NCBI RefSeq assembly: GCF_014639875.1
Contig: NZ_BMGD01000003.1
Span: 124,001 to 188,000 of the forward strand
Origin: Blastomonas aquatica
GTDB lineage: Bacteria; Pseudomonadota; Alphaproteobacteria; Sphingomonadales; Sphingomonadaceae
Direction of reading: 5' to 3'
DNA: 64,000 nucleotides
Shown here: piece after piece, positions 45,081 to 53,645 of the stretch
How positions within the stretch are numbered: the first letter of the stretch is position 1
Layout of the letters: the number at the start of each line of letters is the position of its first letter
Notes under the pieces: generated by a model
Seen by the model: only the letters and a program-made list of their open reading frames with translations
What the model was told of the DNA's origin: nothing
The model's database searches: none
Translations under genes and position numbers: made by a program

Positions 45081-47432
45081 GTGAGCACCACCAAACACAA
45101 CCCGTCCACGGTAAGCGACCTGCCCGTTATGGCCGTTCTTGGCCTGCGCGACCCGGCCAAGGGCGATTGGGATCACTTCCGCGCGATCCAGTATAGCGGG
45201 CTGGCCCGCTATGCGGTGCTGCGCGTCGTCACCAACCTCGTCCTGGGCCTGATGGTCTGCCAGCTTTTTGCCGGGTTCGTGCCGCTGTTGCACCTTGTCG
45301 GATGGATGGCGATGCTGGGCGGCGCGCTGTATTTCCCCGCGATCGTCTACAAGCAAAGCGGCATGATCAATCATGATCATGTCGCGCGCCGCTTTGTGCT
45401 GCAGCTTGTGGCGGCGACCAGCCTGGTCGCTTTTGTCTGGTGTATCCCGATTGTGGTATTTGCACCGCAGGCCGGCCCGCTTCAACTTGCTACCGTCTGG
45501 ACCATCCTGGCCGCGCTGGTGGTCGGTGGAACGCTGTTGCTCAACGCGCTGCCGTTGGGCGCGGTGCTGTTCAACCTGGTGCTGATGACGGCATCGATCA
45601 TAGCGTTTTCGCGCGAGGGCGAGATGGTGACGATCGGTGCGATAGTCTGCTTCTCGATCCTGCTGGCGCTGTCGGGCTTTGAAAACGCTCGAGCCTATCT
45701 TCTGTTCAAGCTGTCAGAAGTCGGCCTTGCTGAAAAGGAAGAGGTCGTCAGCCTGCTCCTGCGCGAGTTCGAGGAAGGTGATGCCGACTGGCTGTGGCAG
45801 ATCGATGCATCGCGCCGTGTGGTCGCCGCCAGTCCGCGGTTCGCTTTCGCAGCAGGCCGCGATGCCAAGGACATCGAAGGCATGCCGTTGACCCAGCTGA
45901 TCGCGGGCAAGGCCTGGGAAAGCGGAAACCTGCCGCCCAGTCTACACATCCTTTCCGACAAGCTGACCAAGCGCGAAAGCTTTTCCAACCTGGTCGTCAG
46001 GGTATTGGGTGAAGATAAGACCTTTTGGTGGGCGCTGTCAGCTTCCCCGCGCTATGACGAAAATGGCAATTTCATGGGCTTTCGCGGCGTCGGATCGGAC
46101 GTTACCGCAAGCCGCGAGAGCGCCGAGAAGATTGCCCGGCTCGCCCGCTATGACACGCTCACCGGGCTTCCCAACCGGTTGCAGTTGACCGAGGCGCTCG
46201 ACCGGGCGCTCAAGGAATGCGAGATGTGGAACACTCGCTGTGGCTTCCTGATGATCGACCTCGATCGGTTCAAATCGGTCAACGACACACTGGGCCATCT
46301 GGTCGGCGACAGGCTGCTGGCGCAGGTTTCGCTGCGGTTGCGATCGTTGATGGGCAAGGACGAAATGTGCGGGCGTTTGGGCGGCGACGAGTTCGCTGTG
46401 GTGATGCGCGACACCGGAGACGGCCAGCGGATTTCGGATATCGCCAGTCGGATCATCGATGTCCTGTCGCGGCCCTATGAAGTTGACGAGCATACCTTGT
46501 TCATCGGTGCCAGTATCGGCTCTGCCAACGGCATCCGCGATGGCCGCACCGTCGAAACGCTGATGCGCAGCGCTGATCTTGCGCTCTATCGCTCAAAGGA
46601 CGAGGGGGGTGGCCGCCACAATGTCTACGAGCCCAAACTGCACAGCCATGCCGAGGAACGCAGGGTCATGGAAATGGCGCTGCGCAAGGCACTGGAAAAG
46701 GACGAATTCACGCTCGCCTATCAGCCAGTGGTCGATGCGGCGAGCGAATCGCTGGTCGGGTTCGAAGCGTTGCTGCGCTGGAAGAGTGCGGAATTCGGCC
46801 AGGTATCTCCGGCAAAGTTTATTCCGTTGGCAGAAGATGCCCGGCTGGTCGTCCCGATCGGCAACTGGGTGCTCCATCGCGCCTGCCGCCAGGCGGTATC
46901 CTGGCCTGCGCATGTCCGCGTTGCGGTCAACGTGTCGGCAGAGCAGCTATACGAGGCTGACTTCGTCGATGCCGTGGTCGAGGCGTTGTCTGAAACCGGG
47001 CTGGCTCCGCAGCGGCTTGAGCTGGAAGTGACCGAAAGCGTGTTCCTGCGCGAAGGGTCGCGCGCGGGCGAGACGCTCGACCAGATCCTCGCGCTGGGGG
47101 TCGGGCTGTCGCTTGACGACTTTGGTACCGGCTATTCGGCGCTGGGTTACTTGAGCAAGACCCGCTTCACCACGATCAAGGTCGATCGCAGCTTCGTTCA
47201 GGGCGCGGCACGCGGTCTGCCAGAGAGCATCGCCATCATCCGCGCCGTTGTTGCAATGGCGGACAGCCTCGGCATGGCCACGACGGCAGAGGGCGCGGAA
47301 ACCGAGCACGAGGTGCGGGTTATCCGCGATCTTGGGTGCAAGAAAATCCAGGGCTATTATTACGGCCGCCCGATGGGCGCCGAGGATGTCGCTGAATTGT
47401 TCAGCGATCACCGCGCTGCCCAGTTTGGATAA
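45081..47432 (+). CDS. Membrane-bound PAS-GGDEF-EAL protein
   Basis: About 783 residues. Six N-terminal membrane helices (roughly residues 45-210), a PAS domain (DADWLWQIDASRRVVAASPR onward), a GGDEF domain with intact RLGGDEF near residue 434, and an EAL domain with FEALLRW near 562 and DDFGTGYSALGYL. Both cyclic-di-GMP synthesis and hydrolysis are possible by motif. The start is unsure: TTG 45060, GTG 45081 and ATG 45129 are in frame and none has a strong ribosome site. Confidence 0.88.
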   Translation: MSTTKHNPSTVSDLPVMAVLGLRDPAKGDWDHFRAIQYSGLARYAVLRVVTNLVLGLMVCQLFAGFVPLLHLVGWMAMLGGALYFPAIVYKQSGMINHDHVARRFVLQLVAATSLVAFVWCIPIVVFAPQAGPLQLATVWTILAALVVGGTLLLNALPLGAVLFNLVLMTASIIAFSREGEMVTIGAIVCFSILLALSGFENARAYLLFKLSEVGLAEKEEVVSLLLREFEEGDADWLWQIDASRRVVAASPRFAFAAGRDAKDIEGMPLTQLIAGKAWESGNLPPSLHILSDKLTKRESFSNLVVRVLGEDKTFWWALSASPRYDENGNFMGFRGVGSDVTASRESAEKIARLARYDTLTGLPNRLQLTEALDRALKECEMWNTRCGFLMIDLDRFKSVNDTLGHLVGDRLLAQVSLRLRSLMGKDEMCGRLGGDEFAVVMRDTGDGQRISDIASRIIDVLSRPYEVDEHTLFIGASIGSANGIRDGRTVETLMRSADLALYRSKDEGGGRHNVYEPKLHSHAEERRVMEMALRKALEKDEFTLAYQPVVDAASESLVGFEALLRWKSAEFGQVSPAKFIPLAEDARLVVPIGNWVLHRACRQAVSWPAHVRVAVNVSAEQLYEADFVDAVVEALSETGLAPQRLELEVTESVFLREGSRAGETLDQILALGVGLSLDDFGTGYSALGYLSKTRFTTIKVDRSFVQGAARGLPESIAIIRAVVAMADSLGMATTAEGAETEHEVRVIRDLGCKKIQGYYYGRPMGAEDVAELFSDHRAAQFG

Positions 47433-47461
47433 TCGGCGGTTTGCGTCGCCGTTGACCGTTG

Positions 47462-48136
47462 TCAGGCGCGCTCGAGCACCGACTGCGCCAGCGCTTCGAA
47501 CAATCGCGCGCCATCGGTTCCGCCCTGCAGCGGTTCTACCATCCGTTCGGGATGAGGCATCATGCCCAGCACATTGCCCTTGGCATTGAGTACACCTGCG
47601 ATGTCGCGCGCCGATCCGTTGATGCCATCGGCATAGCGGAAAGCGACCTGGCCGTCGCCTTCGATCCGATCGAGTGTCGCATCGTCGGCGAAATAGTTGC
47701 CATCATGATGCGCGACCGGGATATGGATCGTCTCGCCAGGCTGGTACAGTTTGGTGAAACGGCTCGCGGTGTTTTCCACCTTCAACGCGACGGTGCGGCA
47801 GACAAAGCGGATGCCCGCATTGCGCATCAGCGCGCCGGGGAGCAGTCCTGCTTCGGTGAGAATCTGGAAGCCGTTGCAGATGCCCAGCACCGCAACGCCG
47901 CGCGCAGCAGCTTCGACCACTGCACCAACCACCGGAGAGCGCGCTGCCATCGCGCCCGAGCGGAGATAGTCGCCATAAGAAAATCCGCCGGGGACGCCGA
48001 TCAGGTCAAGGCCTTCGGGAAGCGTCTGTTCGCCATGCCACAACCGGATCGGTGCGTGGCCGGTGACCCGCTCGATCGCCACAGCCAGGTCGCGGTCGCA
48101 GTTCGATCCGGGGAAGGTGATGACCGCCGACTTCAT
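47462..48136 (-). CDS. purQ: Phosphoribosylformylglycinamidine synthase, glutaminase subunit
   Basis: 224 residues from the ATG at 48136, which overlaps the purS stop by one base. It is a class I amidotransferase with [15 protein letters not shown], the nucleophile in [11 protein letters not shown], and His-Glu in MMPHPERM. It supplies ammonia to PurL for FGAM synthesis. purL is not in the window. Confidence 0.96.
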   Translation of the reverse strand: MKSAVITFPGSNCDRDLAVAIERVTGHAPIRLWHGEQTLPEGLDLIGVPGGFSYGDYLRSGAMAARSPVVGAVVEAAARGVAVLGICNGFQILTEAGLLPGALMRNAGIRFVCRTVALKVENTASRFTKLYQPGETIHIPVAHHDGNYFADDATLDRIEGDGQVAFRYADGINGSARDIAGVLNAKGNVLGMMPHPERMVEPLQGGTDGARLFEALAQSVLERA

Positions 48137-48366
48137 CAGACCAGCTCGACGCGGTAGTTTTCGATCACCATGTTGGCCAGCAGCTTGCGGCACATGGCGT
48201 CGATATCGTCGTCGCTGGTGCCATCGGCCAGGGTCAGTTCGATCAGCCGTCCGGCGCGGACATCCTCGACGCCGCCGAAGCCCAGCCCTTCCAGCGCATG
48301 GTGGATGGCACGGCCCTGCGGGTCGAGCACACCGTCTTTCAGGGTCACATGGATGCGGGCCTTCAT
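48136..48366 (-). CDS. purS: Phosphoribosylformylglycinamidine synthase subunit PurS
   Basis: 76 residues from the ATG at 48366. [20 protein letters not shown] and [16 protein letters not shown] are the hallmarks of PurS. It bridges PurQ and PurL in the three-part FGAM synthase. An earlier in-frame start at 48435 gives an unrelated extension. Confidence 0.94.
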   Translation of the reverse strand: MKARIHVTLKDGVLDPQGRAIHHALEGLGFGGVEDVRAGRLIELTLADGTSDDDIDAMCRKLLANMVIENYRVELV

Positions 48367-48442
48367 CGGCGTCCTCCTGGCAGAATGAATGGCCTGCCCT
48401 ATACCGTGCGACGGCAAAGGGGCAAGGGGCTGCACGCAATAA

Positions 48443-48466
48443 GCCCGGATCGATCGCGATCCGGGC
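48443..48466. other. Perfect palindrome between divergent genes
   Basis: A 10-bp inverted repeat, GCCCGGATCG and CGATCCGGGC, with the 4-base centre ATCG. It lies between purS (minus) and the 49-residue gene (plus), so it is not placed to end either gene. Possible regulator site or small repeat. Confidence 0.4.
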
Positions 48467-48540
48467 GCCGCACGTTAACCCTCATTCACAAGCTGCGGGA
48501 AACCTATCGGGGATAGCCTTTGCTTCGAAATGGGGGGATT

Positions 48541-48690
48541 ATGGCTGGACTGGCACTTGCAATGTTTGTCGCGCTGTTCGGCTTTGGCCACGAACTTGTC
48601 GGCTGGACCGATCCGGAAGGCCATGTTCAGCTTGCGCTTTTCATGGCGTTCATCTTCGGAATCATCAGCGGCTATCGCACGCGCGGATAA
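48541..48690 (+). CDS. 49-residue small membrane protein
   Basis: The ATG at 48541 follows GGGGGGA. The peptide has two apolar stretches (GLALAMFVALFGFG and LALFMAFIFGIISG) around a polar turn, HELVGWTDPEGH, and a basic end, GYRTRG. The TAA at 48688 is 17 bases before the convergent M16 gene stop. Codon use is like its neighbours. Function is unknown. Confidence 0.6.
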   Translation: MAGLALAMFVALFGFGHELVGWTDPEGHVQLALFMAFIFGIISGYRTRG

Positions 48691-48707
48691 AACATCCGAG
48701 GGCCGGG

Positions 48708-51700
48708 TCAGCGCGGCGCTGCGTTGGTGGTGACCGGCGCGGCGCGAGATGCCAGCTGCCCCTGATCGGCACGATCGTCGTAAAGTGATTGCACCAGCAG
48801 TGCGCGTTCGGGAGGAAGATAGGTGCGTGCCAGGTCAAGCAGATCGTCCGCGCTGACCTTGCCGAATGCCGTGCCGCCGCTCCGGAACCGATCAAGTTTG
48901 GCAGGCTTGCTTTGCGCTGAATCGACGATGCCCAACCACGCGGTGTTGGTCTTCACGCTGTTGGCGATATTTTCAAGAAGTGGGGTGCGGGCCCGCGCAA
49001 GTTCATCGGCTGCGATCGGCGAGGGCGGGGCGAGTTCGCCCAACATCGGTGCGGGGGCGGACAGTTCTGCCGCGATATTGCGCACCGCATCGGACACCTT
49101 CTCGACATCGCCGGAAGCCACGTTGGTGCTAATCTGGATATAGCCATAACCGGGGTAGATCGACGACGTGAACGATCGCGCCACCGGAGAATAGCTCGCG
49201 CCCAAATTTTCGCGGAGCTGGTCGGTGACCTTGATCTGCAGCAGTTCGGCCAGCAGCCGCAGCCTTACGTCCTCGCGGTAATCGTGATCGTCGGTCGTCG
49301 GCCAGTAGAATTCGACGATCGCCTGATCGGCTTCGCCCTGGTGGTGGAGCACCCGGGGGGTCCGGTTATCGGTAAAACGGCGGGCACGGGCCTCGTCATA
49401 TTGACGGAACTCGGCCTCGCGCTCGCGCAGCGCGCCGAAGGTCGCTGCGACCGCTGCGATCGCCTCGTCCTCATCGAAATCGCCGACCAGCCCGATCTCG
49501 ATAGCACCATGCTCCAGCCGGTCGCCGATCGTCGTCTTGAGATCGTCGAAGGTCAGCCTCTCAAAAACCGCCTGGTCGGCGAGCGAAAAGCGTGGGTCGT
49601 TGTCGGAGAGGATCGCGCCAATGTTACTACCGATCGCGCCTTCGGGTGTCGCGTTTAGGCGTGCGTAGAAGTTGGGCAGGAAGCTGCGATACTGATTGAG
49701 CGCCTCGCTCCTGTATCCCGGGTGCTGGGTAAACGCGGTGAGCACCTGCATCTGTAGTTTCAGGTCATCGGGCGTGGTCGAAAGATAGCCGCCCAGATAA
49801 TCCTCGCCCGAGCCGAAATTGAGCGACACCGCACGGCCTGCGAAGATCGAGTACAGATCATCGAGGCTGTGCGCTTCAAGCCCGCCGCGCACGAAGATGT
49901 TCATCAGGCTGGTTGCCTCGGGCTTCTCGCGGGATGACAGCAGATTGCCGCCGTCGATCCGCAGCGAGACCAGCACGCGGTTCTTGTCGAAATCGGTCTT
50001 CTTGAGGTTCAGCCGGACGTTGTTGGCAAAACGCACGGTGCGGATGCCGAGATCATCGATCGTCGAATCGGCCACCACTGTCCCAGGTGATCCGAAGTCC
50101 TGATAAGCAAACGCTTGCGCGTCGCGTGCCTTGGGTTTGCTGACCTTGGCCTTGCGTGCATCGGCAAAAGCGGTGCGGATCGCCTGCGAACCACCCGTCG
50201 GGTCGACCTTGGTGGATAGATGGATCAGCGGCTTGTCGAGCGTTCCGAAATCCTCGCGCAGTGCCTTGAGCAGCATCTTCGATGTCAGGCTGTCACGCAG
50301 CGCGATAAACCGTTCGAGTTGGCTTTCTGGCGTGGTGACGATCATCCCGTCCTTGGCCATTGCCAGAATCTGGTCGGCAAGTTGCTCGTTGGGCCGAGTT
50401 TGATAGCCGCGCACGGCATTTTCATAGCCGGTGGTGAAGTTGGCAAACTGCTCGGCGAGTTCGGCGTCGGTAAAGCCATAACGCAGCGCGGCACGCACCT
50501 CGCGTTCGGCAGCCGCGATCCCGCGCTGCCATTCGCCATCGCGAGTGGACACGTTGAGCACCGACTGGTTGGCGATGCGGTAGACATCCGATCTGCCGAT
50601 CGAAGCGCCGACGTACGGAGCGTTTTCCTGCCGCGCGATCCGCCCCAGTCGCCTTCCGATGATGTTGTAGCCCAGCGCGCGGGTCAGCTTGGCGCGGCGG
50701 GTCGCCCGGCTATCGGGCTCATCAACGAATGGCGAGAAGCGAACGACCGTCGCGACCTCGTCGATCGCGGGGTGGACAAAGATGTTGGCCTCGTCCGATC
50801 GGGCGATGTCGATCGTACCCAGGGGGACATCGGGCGCTTCGCCTTGCGCTGCCTTCCAATTGCCGAAACCGGCAACAATCTTGGCCTCGATCGTCGCAAC
50901 ATCGATATCGCCGACTACCACCAGGGTGGCGCGGCCGGGAGTGTAATAGCGATCATAGAAATTGCGGAAGCGCTCGGCCGGGGCGGTTTCGATTACTGTC
51001 CTGTCGCCGATCGGCGAGCGGGTGGCGATGCGGGTGTCGGGCACCGAAAAAGCAAATAGCGATTCGCGGTTGCGCTGCGCATAATTGGCACGGGTACGCA
51101 GCTCTGACAGAATCACCCCGCGCTCGCGTTCAATGGACTCTGGGTTGAAGCTGATCTCGCTGGCGGTTTCGCGCAGCAGATACAGCGCGGTGTCCACCGT
51201 CTCATCCTGGACATTGGGCAGATCGAGCAGATAGCCGGTCTGGTCATAGCTGGTGAATGCGTTGGTATCCGCGCCAAATGCCAGACCCATGCGTTCGAGG
51301 ATCTTGATCATCTCGCCTTCGGGCACATTGGTGGTGCCGTTGAACGCCATGTGCTCGATGAAATGCGCGAGGCCGCGTTCGTCTTCGGCCTCGGCGGTCG
51401 AGCCGACGTTGATCGTCAGCCGCATCACGGCGGTGCTGGCGGGCGTAGTGTTGCGGCGGATGGCATAGCGCATGCCATTGGGCAGCACGCCGAAGCGGAT
51501 CGCGGGATCTGGCGTCAGGTCGATGTCGGAATAGCGCCAGGCCTTGGCGATCGCGGCTTCGTCGCGCACGATCGCGGCAGGCTCGGGTTTTTCGGCTGCG
51601 GCAGATATCTGCGCCGGAGCGTCATGGCTGGCGAAAGACGGTGATGAACACAGTGCGAGGGCGGCCATGGTCACCCATGCCAGCATCGACCGTCCTGTCA

Positions 51701-51728
51701 CATATGAAAGCCTCTCGCTTCGATCCAT
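48708..51728 (-). CDS. M16 family metallopeptidase (two-domain, periplasmic)
   Basis: 1006 residues from the ATG at 51728; ATG 51686 is a shorter option. The signal peptide ends near PSFAS. The inverted zinc motif HFIEHMAFNGT and the downstream ERGVILSEL give the metal site in the first half. The second half repeats the fold without the motif, as in pitrilysin-type enzymes. It should degrade peptides in the periplasm. It separates purC from purSQ. Confidence 0.9.
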   Translation of the reverse strand: MDRSERLSYVTGRSMLAWVTMAALALCSSPSFASHDAPAQISAAAEKPEPAAIVRDEAAIAKAWRYSDIDLTPDPAIRFGVLPNGMRYAIRRNTTPASTAVMRLTINVGSTAEAEDERGLAHFIEHMAFNGTTNVPEGEMIKILERMGLAFGADTNAFTSYDQTGYLLDLPNVQDETVDTALYLLRETASEISFNPESIERERGVILSELRTRANYAQRNRESLFAFSVPDTRIATRSPIGDRTVIETAPAERFRNFYDRYYTPGRATLVVVGDIDVATIEAKIVAGFGNWKAAQGEAPDVPLGTIDIARSDEANIFVHPAIDEVATVVRFSPFVDEPDSRATRRAKLTRALGYNIIGRRLGRIARQENAPYVGASIGRSDVYRIANQSVLNVSTRDGEWQRGIAAAEREVRAALRYGFTDAELAEQFANFTTGYENAVRGYQTRPNEQLADQILAMAKDGMIVTTPESQLERFIALRDSLTSKMLLKALREDFGTLDKPLIHLSTKVDPTGGSQAIRTAFADARKAKVSKPKARDAQAFAYQDFGSPGTVVADSTIDDLGIRTVRFANNVRLNLKKTDFDKNRVLVSLRIDGGNLLSSREKPEATSLMNIFVRGGLEAHSLDDLYSIFAGRAVSLNFGSGEDYLGGYLSTTPDDLKLQMQVLTAFTQHPGYRSEALNQYRSFLPNFYARLNATPEGAIGSNIGAILSDNDPRFSLADQAVFERLTFDDLKTTIGDRLEHGAIEIGLVGDFDEDEAIAAVAATFGALREREAEFRQYDEARARRFTDNRTPRVLHHQGEADQAIVEFYWPTTDDHDYREDVRLRLLAELLQIKVTDQLRENLGASYSPVARSFTSSIYPGYGYIQISTNVASGDVEKVSDAVRNIAAELSAPAPMLGELAPPSPIAADELARARTPLLENIANSVKTNTAWLGIVDSAQSKPAKLDRFRSGGTAFGKVSADDLLDLARTYLPPERALLVQSLYDDRADQGQLASRAAPVTTNAAPR

Positions 51729-51828
51729 CTCCGCCCGCGTGTTGTTTGCGTGTGACGAAAATGTTGCATGCGCGCTGCCCGCGCGCAAGATGACGGAAAC
51801 GTAAAGCGATCAGCCAGGGTTTTGGCGC

Positions 51829-52608
51829 TTACTTGCCCTTGCGGCGGCGATGGCTGTCGAGATCGAGGACCTCGTTTTCGCCACCTTCGTTGAGCAGCCC
51901 CAGACGCCGGGCGACCTCCTGATAGGCCTCCACTTCGCCGCCCAGATCACGCCGGAAGCGGTCCTTGTCGAGCTTCTCGCCGGTCTCGATGTCCCACAGC
52001 CGGCAGCCATCGGGGCTGATCTCGTCGGCCAGGATGATGCGAGAGAAATCGCCATCGAACTGGCGGCCGAACTCGAGCTTGAAATCGATCAGCCGGATGC
52101 CGATTGCGGCGAACATGCCGCACATGAAATCGTTGATGCGAATCGCCATCGAAGAGATGTCCTGCATCTCCTCCTGAGTCGCCCAGCCAAAGCACGCGAT
52201 GTGCTCTTCGGCGACCAAAGGATCGCCCAACGCATCGTCCTTGTAGCAATATTCGATCAGCGTGTGCGGCAGCGGCTGGCCTTCCTCGAGGCCAAGCCGG
52301 GTGCAGATCGATCCGGCAGCGACATTGCGCACGATCACTTCGATGGGCACGATCTCGACCTGGCGGATCAGCTGCTCGCGCATGTTCAGGCGGCGGATGA
52401 AGTGCGTCGGGATGCCGATGTGCGCGAGGCGGGTGAAGACGTACTCGCTGATGCGGTTGTTGATCACGCCCTTGCCGTTGATCGTGCCCTTTTTCTGGGC
52501 GTTGAACGCGGTGGCATCATCCTTGAAATACTGGATCAGCGTGCCGGGCTCGGGTCCTTCATACAGGATCTTGGCCTTGCCTTCGTAAATCTGACGGCGG
52601 CGGGTCAT
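51829..52608 (-). CDS. purC: Phosphoribosylaminoimidazole-succinocarboxamide synthase
   Basis: 259 residues from the ATG at 52608. [50 protein letters not shown] and [13 protein letters not shown] match SAICAR synthetase. It joins aspartate to CAIR with ATP in purine synthesis. purS and purQ lie downstream on the same strand beyond the M16 gene. The open frame continues upstream to 52881 without family similarity. Confidence 0.96.
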   Translation of the reverse strand: MTRRRQIYEGKAKILYEGPEPGTLIQYFKDDATAFNAQKKGTINGKGVINNRISEYVFTRLAHIGIPTHFIRRLNMREQLIRQVEIVPIEVIVRNVAAGSICTRLGLEEGQPLPHTLIEYCYKDDALGDPLVAEEHIACFGWATQEEMQDISSMAIRINDFMCGMFAAIGIRLIDFKLEFGRQFDGDFSRIILADEISPDGCRLWDIETGEKLDKDRFRRDLGGEVEAYQEVARRLGLLNEGGENEVLDLDSHRRRKGK

Positions 52609-52889
52609 GGGCTGGTAACTCCGATAAAATGCATGACGCCCCGGTGCGGCGGCCAAAGCGCGCAGAGCCGGGGCGTTTTCAGCGCCGCTATAGACGCTTG
52701 TGGGTGCAGGCGCAATTGTGCTGTCTGCGCGTAAGTGGGGCCTGTCATGAAACCGGACAGGGAGGGGGTTTCGGCATCGATGGCAATGTCCGCCATTGGG
52801 CGGCGCTTCGAGAAATGCGGATGGCCGATAATGGGTGGCAAGCTGAAATTCCGCTCGACAGAAGCTATTCGCTCCGTGCACTTAAAAGC

Positions 52890-53363
52890 ATGAAGCAAAC
52901 TGATCAGATCGCAATCATCAGTGCTCCGTGTCGAGCGTATCTCGATCTATTAAATTCTGCGCCCGCTGATCCGCGAGAACGTCAACTGAAGTTAGCGACG
53001 ACCCTTGATCGGCTCTGTGTTGCCTTTAACACGACGCACGATATCGAGCTGGACGCCGACAACGTGGACGCTCCAAGGGTCGACCCAAAGCAATTCGGTG
53101 AAAAGGCTGCCTCCGCATTTCCAGAGCTCGGCTTCTATCCTGATGCAGATCCACTTGATGGATTTGATCAGGAAATTGGGCAAGGGTGGGGTTTAGATGA
53201 CTTAATGGACATCGCTGTTGACCTCACCGAGGTGCTTTGGCTGATTGATCAACACCAAGACGATGAGGCGATTTGGCAATTTCGATGGGGATATGAGAAC
53301 CATTGGGGACACCATTTGCATGACCTCAGGCGATACCTGCACAAGCTGCTATATTGGGGATAA
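52890..53363 (+). CDS. DUF5063-like protein
   Basis: 157 residues from the ATG at 52890; in-frame ATGs at 52815 and 52821 are also possible. AYLDLLNSA near the start, then DLTEVLWLIDQHQDDEAIWQ and RWGYENHWGHHLHDLRRYLH (split after HW) resemble DUF5063. The function of that family is unknown. The gene is clearly more AT-rich than its neighbours (TTTCGATGGGGATATGAG), which hints at acquisition. It stands alone between purC and parC. Confidence 0.65.
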   Translation: MKQTDQIAIISAPCRAYLDLLNSAPADPRERQLKLATTLDRLCVAFNTTHDIELDADNVDAPRVDPKQFGEKAASAFPELGFYPDADPLDGFDQEIGQGWGLDDLMDIAVDLTEVLWLIDQHQDDEAIWQFRWGYENHWGHHLHDLRRYLHKLLYWG

Positions 53364-53457
53364 ATATCTGCTTTGGGGTCGATTAAAGAACAGCAGATTC
53401 AGTTCGCCCGAACGTGGAAAGCTGACGTAAAACTTTGGCGAGTTCGCTTTTCCCGTT

Positions 53458-53537
53458 TGCCTGCGAAGGCAGGCATCCATCTCCTGCCCTCGCACCGGGG
53501 GCGACGGTCGGGTGATGGGCCCCTGCCTTCGCAGGGG
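53458..53537. repeat. REP-like palindromic element, family 2, copy F
   Basis: Left stem-loop TGCCTGC-GAAG-GCAGGCA (53458-53475) and right stem-loop CCCCTGC-CTTC-GCAGGGG (53520-53537) flank about 44 bases. It occupies much of the 282-base gap between the DUF5063 gene and parC; the rest of that gap shows no clear signal. Confidence 0.75.
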
Positions 53538-53645
53538 ACCGGAATATTGCGGCCATGTCGCTACACGCTCTGACCGCAAATTTTCCCCAGAAAACCCGGG
53601 CCACCCTCTCGCTTTGCCGCATCCGCGCTGCTACGCGGCTGAGAT

